The notes under the pieces are model-generated. The model had not been told where the DNA came from. It searched no databases and was given only the letters and a program-made list of their open reading frames with translations. This document shows, piece after piece, positions 9,071-17,728 of a DNA stretch of 64,000 bases. Source of the stretch: Mesorhizobium sp. CA8 (lineage in GTDB: Bacteria > Pseudomonadota > Alphaproteobacteria > Rhizobiales > Rhizobiaceae); the NCBI RefSeq assembly GCF_020164955.1, contig NZ_JAIUHG010000032.1, forward strand, positions 1-64,000, written 5' to 3'. Each line of letters opens with the position of its first letter. The first letter of the stretch is position 1. The position numbers and the translations under genes are program-made.

Positions 9071-10042
9071 CTAGAAATCGAAAGTGACCATGCGATACAT
9101 GATGTACGTGCCAAGCAGCGCCCAGCAACCGAATGACAAGAACACCGGCAGGATCAATGGGCTACCCCAGATTTTGCCATAATAAGAGGGCGCCACAAGC
9201 ATCAGGATCAGGAACATAAAAAGAGGAAACAGCGAGATGATCCATGCCGATACCCGCCCCTCGGCCGAGAGCGCTCTGATCTTCAATCCAAGTTTCCGCC
9301 TTTCGCGCAGAACGGACGACAGGTTCGCCAGGATCTCGGTGAGGTTGCCGCCTGTTTTGGCCTGGATCGAGAGCGAAACCGACAGCAGATGAAGGCCCTC
9401 GAAGCCGACCCGCTCCGACAATTTCCGAACCGCCTGCTCCATACTGAGCCCGAAGGTGATCTCGTCGGCGACGATGCCGAATTCCGTCCCAAGCGGATCG
9501 GGCATTTCACGCGCGACGAGACCGATTGCGACCGAGGCCGGGTGGCCGGCGCGGAGCGAACGGACGATCATATCGAGCGCATCTGGCAATTGCCCAGCGA
9601 ACTTCAGGATTCGCTTTTTGCAGGCTCGCCGCAGGAAAAGCAGCGGTAATGCGAACCCCACCCCCAGGAAGATGAGGAAAGCCGCCGGCGCCGAGACACC
9701 AAACAGAAACCAGACAAGCAGCGCCAGCCCAAAACCGGCGAGAAGGAACGACACCGCGAAAGTCATTGGGTTTCCGGTTATGCCGGACCGGGTGTATAGC
9801 CGGTTCAACCAGATAAGGTTGGACGCGAAGTCTCCTGAACCAGTCAGGCCGCGCTCGCGCAGCAGGCTTTGCAGGGTCTGCTCCGCCGGCGCCTCGTCGG
9901 CGAGGCGACGAAGCCGGTGGTTGACCGCGAGCAGGTGCGAACGCCGGCGCGTGAGGGAGAGGTAGAATGCCTCGCCGGCAAGGATGACCGAGGCGGCCGC
10001 GACCACATAGATGAAATAGAGCAGCGTCTGTCCCGTCAGCAT
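9071..10042 (-). CDS. tadB: Tad pilus inner-membrane platform protein TadB
   Basis: This 323-residue paralogue of TadC has an N-terminal helix, two central helices and a GspF domain with the hallmark block GQLPDALDMIVRSLRAGHPA. It ends in a hydrophobic hairpin (SLFPLFMFLILMLVAPSYYG and a final helix). Its start codon overlaps the stop of cpaF as TAATG, so translation is very probably coupled. Together with TadC it is the inner-membrane base of the Flp pilus. Confidence 0.93.
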   Translation of the reverse strand: MLTGQTLLYFIYVVAAASVILAGEAFYLSLTRRRSHLLAVNHRLRRLADEAPAEQTLQSLLRERGLTGSGDFASNLIWLNRLYTRSGITGNPMTFAVSFLLAGFGLALLVWFLFGVSAPAAFLIFLGVGFALPLLFLRRACKKRILKFAGQLPDALDMIVRSLRAGHPASVAIGLVAREMPDPLGTEFGIVADEITFGLSMEQAVRKLSERVGFEGLHLLSVSLSIQAKTGGNLTEILANLSSVLRERRKLGLKIRALSAEGRVSAWIISLFPLFMFLILMLVAPSYYGKIWGSPLILPVFLSFGCWALLGTYIMYRMVTFDF

Positions 10043-11424
10043 TACATCGCTACCTGCGGATTGAAGGCGTCCTTGGCGAAATGGAGGCCGAGCGTCGCTG
10101 CCTCAGAGGCAAAACGGGGGCGAACGCCGGTGGCGCGAAAATCGCCGACGATCGTGCCGTCGGCGGCAACGTCGCGCCGGACATAGTGATAGATTTCCTG
10201 CAGCTGGACGACATTGCCTTCCATGCCCGTGATCTCCGAAATCGAGATCACCCGCCGGCCGCCATCGGAAAGACGCTGCGTTTGCACGATGATGTCGATG
10301 GCGGAAGCGATCTGAGCGCGAATAGAGTCGTGCGACATCGGCATGCCCGCCATGCCGACCATCTGCTCCAGTCGGGAGATGGCGTCGCGCGGCGTGTTGG
10401 CGTGGATGGTGGTCATCGAGCCTTCGTGGCCGGTGTTCATGGCCTGAAGCATGTCGAAGGCCTCCTCGCCGCGCACCTCGCCGACGATGATGCGATCCGG
10501 CCGCATGCGCAGCGCGTTCTTCACCAGCTCGCGCTGACGGATCTCGCCCTTGCCCTCGACATTGGGCGGGCGCGTTTCCAGCCGGCCGACATGCGGCTGC
10601 TGCAGTTGCAGTTCCGCCGCGTCCTCGATGGTGACCAGACGTTCTTTCGACGGGATGTAGCTCGACAATGCGTTGAGCAGCGTCGTCTTGCCGCTGCCGG
10701 TGCCGCCCGAAACCAGGATCGATTTGCGCGCCTGCACTGCGATCCGCAGCATGTCGATCATGGGCTGGCGGATCGAGTTGAACGCCATCAGGCGTTCCAG
10801 CGAATAAGGATTCTTCGAGAATTTGCGGATCGAGACGAGCGGGCCGTCAACCGAGACCGGCCGCACGGCGATGTTGACGCGCGAGCCGTCGTCCAGGCGC
10901 GCATCCGCCATGGGCGAGGATTCATCTACCCGACGCCCGATATTAGAGACGATCTTGTTGATGATCCGCAGCAGATGCGCCTCGTCGCGGAAGCGGATCG
11001 AGGTCTGCTCGATCATGCCGCGTCGCTCGATGAACACGCGCTCATGCGTGTTGATCATGATATCGGTGATCGAGTCGTCCTTGAGCAGAGGTTCGATCGG
11101 ACCGAGCCCCAGCATCTCGTCGGCTGTATCACTGGTCAGTTGATCGAGCTCACGGGCATTCAAAGGCACATTCCGGCCGCGCACGAACTCGCGCACGATC
11201 GGCCGAATCTCGTTCAGGATCTCGTCCTTGGAGGCGCTTTCCAGCGCCGTCAGGTTGAAACGGTCGATGAGATGGCGATGCAGTTCGACCTTGAGGGTCA
11301 GGAAATCGTCGCCTTGCGGTTCGGCCTCGGCCGCGGGAGAAGCGGCCGCTCCATTCGGGGCGACGACGACCGGGGCTAGCGGCGTCTTCTGTTCATTCGG
11401 ACCCTTGATGAAGCGACCCAACAT
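10042..11424 (-). CDS. cpaF: Tad pilus assembly ATPase CpaF/TadA
   Basis: This 460-residue VirB11/TadA-type secretion ATPase carries a Walker A motif (SGGTGSGKTTLLNALS, about residues 240-255), an Asp/Glu box (LVTIEDAAELQL) and a Walker B region (IIVGEVRGEEAFDMLQAMNT). The arginine-containing N-terminal domain is RKFSKNPYSLERL. It is a cytoplasmic hexamer that powers Flp pilus extension and probably retraction. It is the first gene of the minus-strand tad operon and faces the flp-cpaB operon across about 490 bp. Confidence 0.96.
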   Translation of the reverse strand: MLGRFIKGPNEQKTPLAPVVVAPNGAAASPAAEAEPQGDDFLTLKVELHRHLIDRFNLTALESASKDEILNEIRPIVREFVRGRNVPLNARELDQLTSDTADEMLGLGPIEPLLKDDSITDIMINTHERVFIERRGMIEQTSIRFRDEAHLLRIINKIVSNIGRRVDESSPMADARLDDGSRVNIAVRPVSVDGPLVSIRKFSKNPYSLERLMAFNSIRQPMIDMLRIAVQARKSILVSGGTGSGKTTLLNALSSYIPSKERLVTIEDAAELQLQQPHVGRLETRPPNVEGKGEIRQRELVKNALRMRPDRIIVGEVRGEEAFDMLQAMNTGHEGSMTTIHANTPRDAISRLEQMVGMAGMPMSHDSIRAQIASAIDIIVQTQRLSDGGRRVISISEITGMEGNVVQLQEIYHYVRRDVAADGTIVGDFRATGVRPRFASEAATLGLHFAKDAFNPQVAM

Positions 11425-11918
11425 GCCGCCCGCCCCCTTTTAATTTCCGCCGTGAAACTAAGCGTTAACCACGAGGTGCACAAGCGGCTTAGCGGACACA
11501 CTGCAGGTATTACTTGCGACATAGTTAAGAAACCAAGTTTTGATAAATCGTTTTATTTTTGCCTGGCTTTAGGCCCACCGACTAAAGTCCTAAGACGTTT
11601 GGTGGCTCCCGGGAATTCCTCGCGCTAACCTCCTTAATATAAATGGATATGCCATATTCCTAATGTATTGGCCTTTGCCCTTGGATGTGGCCAATTTGTG
11701 AATGAATGGTTAAGACCGCTTGAAAAGTGAAGCGAATCAAGCTGTTGTACAAATTTAAAGAGCTCTGAACGGAGTATTGAAGGGTTAAAAGACTGTTAAT
11801 CCGTTTGACCGGATTTTTAGCGGCACCTAGGATTGAACGCGACGGGGGATGCTTTGGTTTGGGGTTCATTCCTTGGCTCTGTCTCGTCGGGTTCAAACCT
11901 CCAAGGGGAGAAATTGGC
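11425..11918. promoter_or_regulatory. Divergent intergenic region between cpaF and flp
   Basis: About 490 bp without a coding frame separates the two tad operons. From about 11510 to 11800 the sequence is markedly richer in A and T than its surroundings, with runs such as TTTTATTTTTG. That fits a control region for two divergent promoters. One candidate promoter for flp is listed separately. No known operator could be recognised. Confidence 0.6.
11805..11833 (+). promoter_or_regulatory. Candidate sigma-70 promoter for flp
   Basis: TTGACC (11805-11810), a 17-bp spacer and TAGGAT (11828-11833) make a good match to a housekeeping promoter about 85 bp upstream of the flp start. This is a pattern match only. 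Confidence 0.35.
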
Positions 11919-12125
11919 ATGAAGAAGCTCATGACGATGGCCCGGCAGTTCCGCGACGACGATAACGGCGCTGCCATGGTCGAATATTCGATTCTGATCG
12001 GCATCATCACCGCAGCAGTGATCACCTTCATCATCTCTGTCGGCGTCTATGTCACCAATGCGTGGAGCACACTCTGCACCAATCTGCAGACTGACACGCA
12101 GAACGCCACGGGCGTGACCTGCTAA
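11919..12125 (+). CDS. flp: Flp-type major pilin
   Basis: This is a 68-residue prepilin. The short basic leader (MKKLMTMARQFRDDDN) ends at Gly before AAMVEYSILIGIITAAVI, the Flp motif with the essential Glu at +5 and Tyr beside it, which begins the hydrophobic polymerisation helix. The start at 11919 is set by the strong AAGGGGAG ribosome-binding site; an upstream in-frame start at 11805 would spoil the leader. CpaA should process it. It is the first gene of the plus-strand operon, as in Caulobacter pilA-cpa, and is separated from cpaB by two strong hairpins. Confidence 0.95.
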   Translation: MKKLMTMARQFRDDDNGAAMVEYSILIGIITAAVITFIISVGVYVTNAWSTLCTNLQTDTQNATGVTC

Positions 12126-12133
12126 GCTGGAAT

Positions 12134-12207
12134 GGCCAAGCCCCGGGGGACGATCCCGGGCCTGGCCGAACTGATATTGCAAACTCGGGCTGAGCCCGAG
12201 TTTGCAA
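12134..12207 (+). promoter_or_regulatory. Tandem hairpins between flp and cpaB
   Basis: Hairpin 1 (12134-12167) pairs GGCCA with TGGCC and CCCGGG with CCCGGG around a 7-nt loop. Hairpin 2 (12177-12207) is a perfect 14-bp stem, TTGCAAACTCGGGC with its complement, and a TGA loop. Neither is followed by a T-run, so they look more like an mRNA-stabilising or partial-termination element than a classical terminator. They could set a high pilin to assembly-protein ratio. Confidence 0.7.
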
Positions 12208-12238
12208 GCGCCGAGGCGGGTCGAAGGGGGTTTGGGAA

Positions 12239-13249
12239 ATGCGCGCCAATACACTCATCATGATTGTGCTCGCCGGCATATTCGGCGTTCTTGCGGTCGT
12301 GCTTGTCAACATCTGGCTGGCGGGTCAGCGCAACGCTATGGCCAATGGCGTGCAGGCCAGCACGGTGGTGGTCGCGGCGGTGCCTTTGAAATTCGGCGAC
12401 GCGCTGAGCGCCGACAAATTACGCGAAATTGCATGGCCGGCGGGAGCGGTGCCGACAGGCGCCTTCAAGACAGTCAAAGAGGCGATGGCAGGGAATGGGG
12501 CGCGCCAGGCGCTACAGTCCATCAGCGCCAATGAACCTGTTCTCGCGGCTAAGATTACCGGCCCAGGTCAGCGCGCCACGCTGTCGGCCGTGCTTGACGA
12601 GGGGATGAAAGCCGTTTCCATCAGGGTCAATGACGTGCTCGGCGTCGCGGGATTTGTTTTCCCCGGCGACAGGGTCGACGTGCTGCTAACCCGGAATGTT
12701 CGCGGTGACGACGGCGCCGATAAGAGTTTTGTCGATGTGTTGCTGCAGAGCGTCAAGGTGCTTGCCGTCGACCAGGTTGCGGATGCGACCAAGGACAATC
12801 CGACTGTCGTCAAGGCGGTGACGGTCGAGGTGAGCACGAAAGATGCGCAGAAGCTCACCTTGGCCGCGGGTGCGGGCCAATTGTCCCTGGCGTTGCGCCA
12901 GGCTGCCGGCAGCAAGGGTGAGGCGAATCAAAGGGTTACGCTGGCGGATCTAACCGCTGACACGCCTGAGGATGTCGCTAAGCGTCAGGCCGAGCTGGAC
13001 AGGCAGGCTGCCGAGGAAGCGGCGCGCAAACAGGCGGACCAAAGGATTGACGGCCTCGCCAAGGCGGTTGAACGGGTCGGCAGTCAACTCGACCAGATGA
13101 GCAAGGCAAAGCCTGCGCCGGCAGTCGCCACGCCGCAACCGGTGAAGGAAGTAGTCAAATACGTGCAGCCGGAGCCGCCCAAGTTGGCGACGATCGGAGT
13201 GTTCCGGGGCGTCAAGCTCGAATCATACGAAGTGCCGCGACAAGACTGA
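12239..13249 (+). CDS. cpaB: Flp pilus assembly protein CpaB/RcpC
   Basis: This 336-residue protein has one N-terminal membrane helix (TLIMIVLAGIFGVLAVVLVN) followed by an SAF domain (VVVAAVPLKFGDALSADKL, about residues 40-100). A RcpC/CpaB domain follows (AVSIRVNDVLGVAGFVFPGD, then VDVLLTR and SVKVLAVDQ). An Ala/Gln-rich coiled segment (about 235-290) and a Pro-rich tail complete it. CpaB is a periplasmic, inner-membrane-anchored partner of the CpaC secretin. It is preceded by GAAGGGGG and lies 113 bp after flp. Confidence 0.93.
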   Translation: MRANTLIMIVLAGIFGVLAVVLVNIWLAGQRNAMANGVQASTVVVAAVPLKFGDALSADKLREIAWPAGAVPTGAFKTVKEAMAGNGARQALQSISANEPVLAAKITGPGQRATLSAVLDEGMKAVSIRVNDVLGVAGFVFPGDRVDVLLTRNVRGDDGADKSFVDVLLQSVKVLAVDQVADATKDNPTVVKAVTVEVSTKDAQKLTLAAGAGQLSLALRQAAGSKGEANQRVTLADLTADTPEDVAKRQAELDRQAAEEAARKQADQRIDGLAKAVERVGSQLDQMSKAKPAPAVATPQPVKEVVKYVQPEPPKLATIGVFRGVKLESYEVPRQD

Positions 13250-13301
13250 CGAGGGTCGGCGCGGCGGAGGCTGCCTGGGGCAGCAAGCGGGGAGACGGGG
13301 A

Positions 13302-14747
13302 ATGAAGGGGATTTGGGTCAGGATAGCGGCGGCCGCGCTATCTGTGTTGGGCGTATCGGCGATCTCCGGCCATCCGGCTGCGGCGGCCGACCGCTTCATC
13401 GACGTGTCGAGCCCTTCGCTGCATCGTGTGTTCGTGCCTGTTTCCCAATCCGCCACGATCCAGGTGAACGCTACTTTGGGCGACATCGTGGTCGGCGACG
13501 AGAAGATCGCCGATGCGCAGCCGATGACCGACAAGACGCTCTACATCATCGGCAAGAGCGTCGGCACCACCACCGTCAATCTGTTTTCCGAGGACAAGCG
13601 CTCGCTCGGCGCCATCCAGATCGAGGTCGGCCAGGATGTCAGCGACATGGCGGTGGCTATCCGCCAGGTGGCGCCAAAGGCCCGCGTCGAGATCGGTTCG
13701 ATCAACGGCAAGATAAGGCTCAGCGGCCATGTCAAGGACGCCGCGACACTGGCATCCATCGTGGAAGTCACCCAGCAATATGGCCCCGACGCCATTATCA
13801 ACGCCGTGACCATCGATGACAGCGAACAAGTCAATCTTTCCGTACGCATCCTGGAGGCCAAACGCAGCGCCGGTCGCGATCTTGGTGTGTCGTGGAGAGG
13901 CGCAAACCGCAGCGGCAAAACTATTTGGGGAACTGGCGATGCCACGGTGGACAAGGACGGAACAGTACTTGGAACCGGCGATCTGATCAGCGGTCTGTTG
14001 TCGAATTCAAGCCCGTTCGCGGCACTGATAACCCGCGTCATCGACAGCAACGTCAAGGTCGATCTGATTATTCAAGCGCTGGAGTCGAAAGGCGTCGTTC
14101 GTACGCTGGCCGAACCAAACCTCACCACGGTCTCGGGCGAAACAGCCAGCTTCAACGCCGGCGGCGAAATACCGGTTCGAAGCGTCAACAGCCAAGGCGA
14201 AGTCGAAATCCAGTTCAAGCAGTTCGGCGTCAACCTGAACTTCACGCCGGTCGTCCTCGACGACGGCAAGATCCACATCAAGCTTGCCCCTGAGGTCAGC
14301 GACCTGACCGGCTTCACCCCGGCTGGCGATCCGATCTTCACCAATCGCAAGCTGGCGACCGTGGTCGATTTGCGCGACGGCCAGAGCTTCGCGGTCGGCG
14401 GCCTGCTCTCGAGCAAAAACACCAGGCTGCAGGACCAGGTGCCGTGGCTCGGTCAGGTGCCGATCATTGGTGCGCTGTTCCACAATTCGAGCACGCAGAA
14501 GGAAGAGACCGAGCTTGTCGTCATCGTGACGCCGCATCTCGTGCGGCCGGTGAAACCCGGCCAGCAGCTGGCGACACCTTTCGACAAGACAAGGCCGGCC
14601 AACGATCCGGAACTCATGCTGCTCGGTCAGCTCGAAGTCAACAAGGACATGATCCGCATGTACGAGCATGGCGAAGGCGTCACCGGGCCCTACGGCCACA
14701 TGCTGGATGTGAAATCGAAGGACAAGCTGGTCTATGTCAAGAAATAA
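13302..14747 (+). CDS. cpaC: Tad/type II-III secretin CpaC/RcpA
   Basis: This 481-residue protein has a Sec signal peptide (ends AAAADR). An N-terminal pilus-secretin domain (about 30-105) and a BON-like segment (INGKIRLSGHVKDAATL) come next. The C-terminal secretin beta-barrel domain, about residues 240-425, contains VRTLAEPNLTTVSGETASF and QDQVPWLGQVPIIGALF. It forms the outer-membrane channel through which the Flp pilus leaves the cell. The last 14 bp overlap the next gene. Confidence 0.95.
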   Translation: MKGIWVRIAAAALSVLGVSAISGHPAAAADRFIDVSSPSLHRVFVPVSQSATIQVNATLGDIVVGDEKIADAQPMTDKTLYIIGKSVGTTTVNLFSEDKRSLGAIQIEVGQDVSDMAVAIRQVAPKARVEIGSINGKIRLSGHVKDAATLASIVEVTQQYGPDAIINAVTIDDSEQVNLSVRILEAKRSAGRDLGVSWRGANRSGKTIWGTGDATVDKDGTVLGTGDLISGLLSNSSPFAALITRVIDSNVKVDLIIQALESKGVVRTLAEPNLTTVSGETASFNAGGEIPVRSVNSQGEVEIQFKQFGVNLNFTPVVLDDGKIHIKLAPEVSDLTGFTPAGDPIFTNRKLATVVDLRDGQSFAVGGLLSSKNTRLQDQVPWLGQVPIIGALFHNSSTQKEETELVVIVTPHLVRPVKPGQQLATPFDKTRPANDPELMLLGQLEVNKDMIRMYEHGEGVTGPYGHMLDVKSKDKLVYVKK

Positions 14748-15036
14748 GCTCCTGCTCGTCCTTCTCGGCACCAGCCTGCTCGCAGGCTGCGCGGCCGACT
14801 ATTTGAACAATTACGACACGATGACTTTGGCATCGGGCGACTCGCAGAAAGCCAATCAGCTCCTGCAGACGGTCGATCCCTATAACCCGGCTTCCAACAA
14901 CACGAAGATCGAAGGCAATGGAGCTCGGTCGGTCGCCGTGGTGCAGAAATACAAGCTTCCGCCAGGTGGGTCCGCGCCGGCAACCAACATGACCGTCAAT
15001 GTCGGCCCGTCGAGCGAGACCAGCGCAGCGAAGTAG
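14734..15036 (+). CDS. Mini-lipoprotein in the CpaD position of the tad operon
   Basis: This 100-residue protein has a lipoprotein signal peptide ending LLAGCAAD. The mature part is polar, starting LNNYDTMTLASGDSQKANQL, and ends without recognisable domains. In Caulobacter-type tad operons the gene after cpaC is cpaD, an outer-membrane lipoprotein of about 200 residues; this one is about half as long. The motif with ASGDSQ/AN near the start resembles the N terminus of CpaD proteins. It overlaps cpaC by 14 bp, so it is translated with it. Function as a reduced CpaD is inference. Confidence 0.75.
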   Translation: MSRNKLLLVLLGTSLLAGCAADYLNNYDTMTLASGDSQKANQLLQTVDPYNPASNNTKIEGNGARSVAVVQKYKLPPGGSAPATNMTVNVGPSSETSAAK

Positions 15037-15097
15037 AAGGATGCGGTTTGTCAGGCGAGCGAGGACGCCTGGCACGAATGGAACAGAGAGTAAGATC

Positions 15098-16597
15098 ATG
15101 TTGAGGACCATTCGTGAATTCTGGAACGATCAGCGCGGCGTAGCGATGATCCTCGTTTCTATCATGTTGCCGGTGCTTATCGGATTTGCACTGCTGGCCG
15201 TCGACATGAGCCGCGCTACCGGGCTGCACAGCGATCTGCAAAAAGGGGTCGACGCGCTTGCGCTGGCCGGCGCGGCGGAACTCGATGGAAGAGCGGACAG
15301 CATCACGCGCGCCAACAACGCCATCAGCAATCTGGTCGCCAACAGAACGCTTTTCTCGACGGCTGGCAGCCACGAGATAGCGCGCGCCGACATCACCGTG
15401 ACGTATCTGACCGGGATCCCTGCCAGCGACAATACGGCGCTTGGCGCCAATGGTATCGATGCAAACGGCGCTAACTGGGCCAGTATCGATCCCACGGCGG
15501 TCAGTTTGGTCGTGGTGACACTTAATGCCGCGAGCGCCGGGACCTTCGAAAGCTTCTTTCCTGTAAGCATGTCCAGCCGCAGCACGATGGATATCCGGCC
15601 GCAGGCCGTCGCGGGCTTCAAACAGTCGATATGTGAAACCGTGCCGCTCTTCATGTGCAACCCGTTCGAAACGACAACGCCGGGGACCAGCAAGACGATT
15701 CAGCAGGCCTTTGCCTCTGGCGATACCTATGGCCGTGAATTTCGCGTACTGAAGGTCGATTCTAACCCGGGCCCAGGCAATTTCGGCTTGATCGACAACA
15801 ACCTGACTTCCTTGCGCGATGCCATTGCGATGGGCACGGCTGGCACCTGCTATAGCCGGGACGCGCTGACCACGAAGACCGGTGTCACTCTCGGCCAAGT
15901 GAACACCGGGCTGAACACCCGGTTCGATCTCTACAGCGGCTCACTGAACAAGAATGACAAGGACTTCAACTATCGTCCAGCGAGCAATGTCCGCAAAGGC
16001 CAGAAGACCGGCTGCAGCAAATACGACCCGGTAACCGACGGCACGGCGCTGCCTCTTCCTCCTGGAACGAACTACAACGATTCAAAGGGCATGTCTGACC
16101 CAATCACAGCCCAAAGCTTCTGGAGTACCTACTGGTCTGTCAATCACGGGACGACATATCCAAATGTCCCAAGCGCCACCAATCCGACCGGCTCCAAGAC
16201 TGCTCCAGCATCGCGATATGACGTCTATAAATATGAGATCGCGAGAGGACTCGTCGGTGATAAGTCGAAGGCGCCGACAAAGGAAAGCGGAACACCATCC
16301 TGCTTTAAGGGCAGCACACCGACGCCCGATCCTGATCGCCGTCTGCTAAATATGGCAATCGTGAACTGCATAGCGAACCGGGCAAAGATCAATGGCCATA
16401 TTCAGTTAAGGCCAGACGGCTACGTCAGCGTGTTCGTCAACACTCCGGTTCAGAAGCAGGACAATACGAAAGATCCCGAAGACCCATCAGCCGGCGAGAA
16501 ACCGATCAGCCTGGAGATCGTCGATGTCGACGGCGCATTTGCCAACAACACTCTTGTCGACAAGGCGTTTCGGAACGAAGCGCAGCTTTACCGGTAG
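15098..16597 (+). CDS. tadG: TadG-like pilus assembly protein
   Basis: This 499-residue protein opens with a Flp/TadG N-terminal domain: FWNDQRGVAMILVSIMLPVL, a charged leader followed by a hydrophobic helix, and then GLHSDLQKGVDALALAGAAEL, typical of TadG-like proteins. The long remainder is a periplasmic region with scattered cysteines and no recognisable fold. The ATG at 15098 is chosen since the conserved N terminus begins there; an upstream frame from 14999 overlaps the previous gene. TadG-like proteins are thought to connect the pilus machine to the envelope. Confidence 0.85.
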   Translation: MLRTIREFWNDQRGVAMILVSIMLPVLIGFALLAVDMSRATGLHSDLQKGVDALALAGAAELDGRADSITRANNAISNLVANRTLFSTAGSHEIARADITVTYLTGIPASDNTALGANGIDANGANWASIDPTAVSLVVVTLNAASAGTFESFFPVSMSSRSTMDIRPQAVAGFKQSICETVPLFMCNPFETTTPGTSKTIQQAFASGDTYGREFRVLKVDSNPGPGNFGLIDNNLTSLRDAIAMGTAGTCYSRDALTTKTGVTLGQVNTGLNTRFDLYSGSLNKNDKDFNYRPASNVRKGQKTGCSKYDPVTDGTALPLPPGTNYNDSKGMSDPITAQSFWSTYWSVNHGTTYPNVPSATNPTGSKTAPASRYDVYKYEIARGLVGDKSKAPTKESGTPSCFKGSTPTPDPDRRLLNMAIVNCIANRAKINGHIQLRPDGYVSVFVNTPVQKQDNTKDPEDPSAGEKPISLEIVDVDGAFANNTLVDKAFRNEAQLYR

Positions 16598-16601
16598 AGC
16601 C

Positions 16602-17099
16602 ATGCTGATCGCGCTCAAACGAATCCTCCACCGGTTCAAGCGCGACGACGACGGGGCTGTCCTGGTCGAGATGACCCTTGTGACGCCTTTCGTGTTGCTG
16701 TTGTCGGCCGGCGTCTTCGAATTCGGCAACATCCTGAACACACGCATGCTCCTCGACGCCGGCGTCAGGGACGCGGCTCGCTATATGGCGCGATGCAGCA
16801 GCGATTGGAACACTTGCTCCGGATACGCAACAAATCTTGCCGTGAATGGAGCCATAACCGGCGGCAGTGCAAGAGTTCCAGGGTGGACCACCGGCCAGGT
16901 CACAATCACCAAATCATTGTCCATTCCGGCGATCGATCCCGCTACAGGCACTGAGTTCTATCTCAGCCCCACCAGCAACGTCGAAGTCGTGCAGGTCAGC
17001 ACGACATTTCCGTACGCAAATCTCGGGCTGTGGTCCTATCTTGGCTTCGGTCAACTCAGCCTGACCGTATTCCATCAGGAGCGCATCTTCGGATGGTGA
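16602..17099 (+). CDS. tadE: TadE-like pseudopilin
   Basis: This 165-residue protein has the TadE signature KRDDDGAVLVEMTLVTPFVL, a prepilin-like cleavage site before a hydrophobic helix with conserved Glu, followed by FEFGNILNTRMLLDAGVRDAARY. It should be processed by CpaA and act as a minor pseudopilin. Its ATG lies 4 bp after the tadG stop, and the end overlaps the next gene by 7 bp. An in-frame upstream start at 16524 lies inside tadG and is rejected. Confidence 0.9.
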   Translation: MLIALKRILHRFKRDDDGAVLVEMTLVTPFVLLLSAGVFEFGNILNTRMLLDAGVRDAARYMARCSSDWNTCSGYATNLAVNGAITGGSARVPGWTTGQVTITKSLSIPAIDPATGTEFYLSPTSNVEVVQVSTTFPYANLGLWSYLGFGQLSLTVFHQERIFGW

Positions 17100-17728
17100 T
17101 ACCGCGGCGCAAGTTCTGGGCGGCGGAGTCCGGTGCCGCAATGGTCGAAGCAGCGATAGCCATGCCGCTGCTGCTGACCCTCCTGCTCGGCTTCGTGGAC
17201 TTCGGCTATGCCTTCTACCAATGGAATGCGGCCGACAAGGCAGTCCAGGCCGGAGCAAGGCTCGCGCAGATTTCCGGCCCCGTTGCCAGCGGGCTTTCGC
17301 TCGAGGCAAAAACGCCCAGCAACTCGCTGGATGTCGGCAAAGTCGTTCCAGCCAACACGTACAATTATATCTGCACGGCCAACGCGGCGGGAGCGGTCTC
17401 GTGCACCTGCGGAACGGGTGCGACATGCCAGGACCTCACCGCAAGTCAGGCGGCCTTTGATTTTATTTTCAGCGGCAGCGCGGGCCGGGCTGGAATGCAA
17501 TCATACCTGCCGATGCTGACGAAGTCTCAGGTTCGCATCCAGTATCAAGCTTCGGGCCTTGGCTACTGGACCCGACCCAATGGTCCCGTCCCGACCATCA
17601 CGGTCAGCATCGTCAATCATCAATTCCAGTTCTTCTTCCTGGGCGGATTGCTCGGGTTCGGCAACATCACCATGCCCTCCATGCTGAGTACTGTAACGGG
17701 TGAAGATTTAAAGAGTACGTACCCATGA
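17093..17728 (+). CDS. Second TadE/TadF-like pseudopilin
   Basis: This 211-residue protein has the same N-terminal layout as its neighbour: KFWAAESGAAMVEAAIAMPL, a hydrophobic helix, then FVDFGYAFYQWNAADKAVQA. The start at 17093 follows AGGAG with 11-bp spacing and overlaps the tadE stop. The C-terminal part is a periplasmic domain with a small cysteine cluster (CTCGTGATC). Two adjacent TadE-type genes are usual in tad loci, where they are named tadE and tadF. It overlaps the following cpaE-like gene by 4 bp. Confidence 0.88.
   Translation: MVIPRRKFWAAESGAAMVEAAIAMPLLLTLLLGFVDFGYAFYQWNAADKAVQAGARLAQISGPVASGLSLEAKTPSNSLDVGKVVPANTYNYICTANAAGAVSCTCGTGATCQDLTASQAAFDFIFSGSAGRAGMQSYLPMLTKSQVRIQYQASGLGYWTRPNGPVPTITVSIVNHQFQFFFLGGLLGFGNITMPSMLSTVTGEDLKSTYP

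Noticed and set aside
10081..11379. 432-codon plus-strand frame opposite cpaF
   Set aside because: Arg/Asp/His-rich shadow of a well-conserved ATPase gene, with no domain and no ribosome-binding site.
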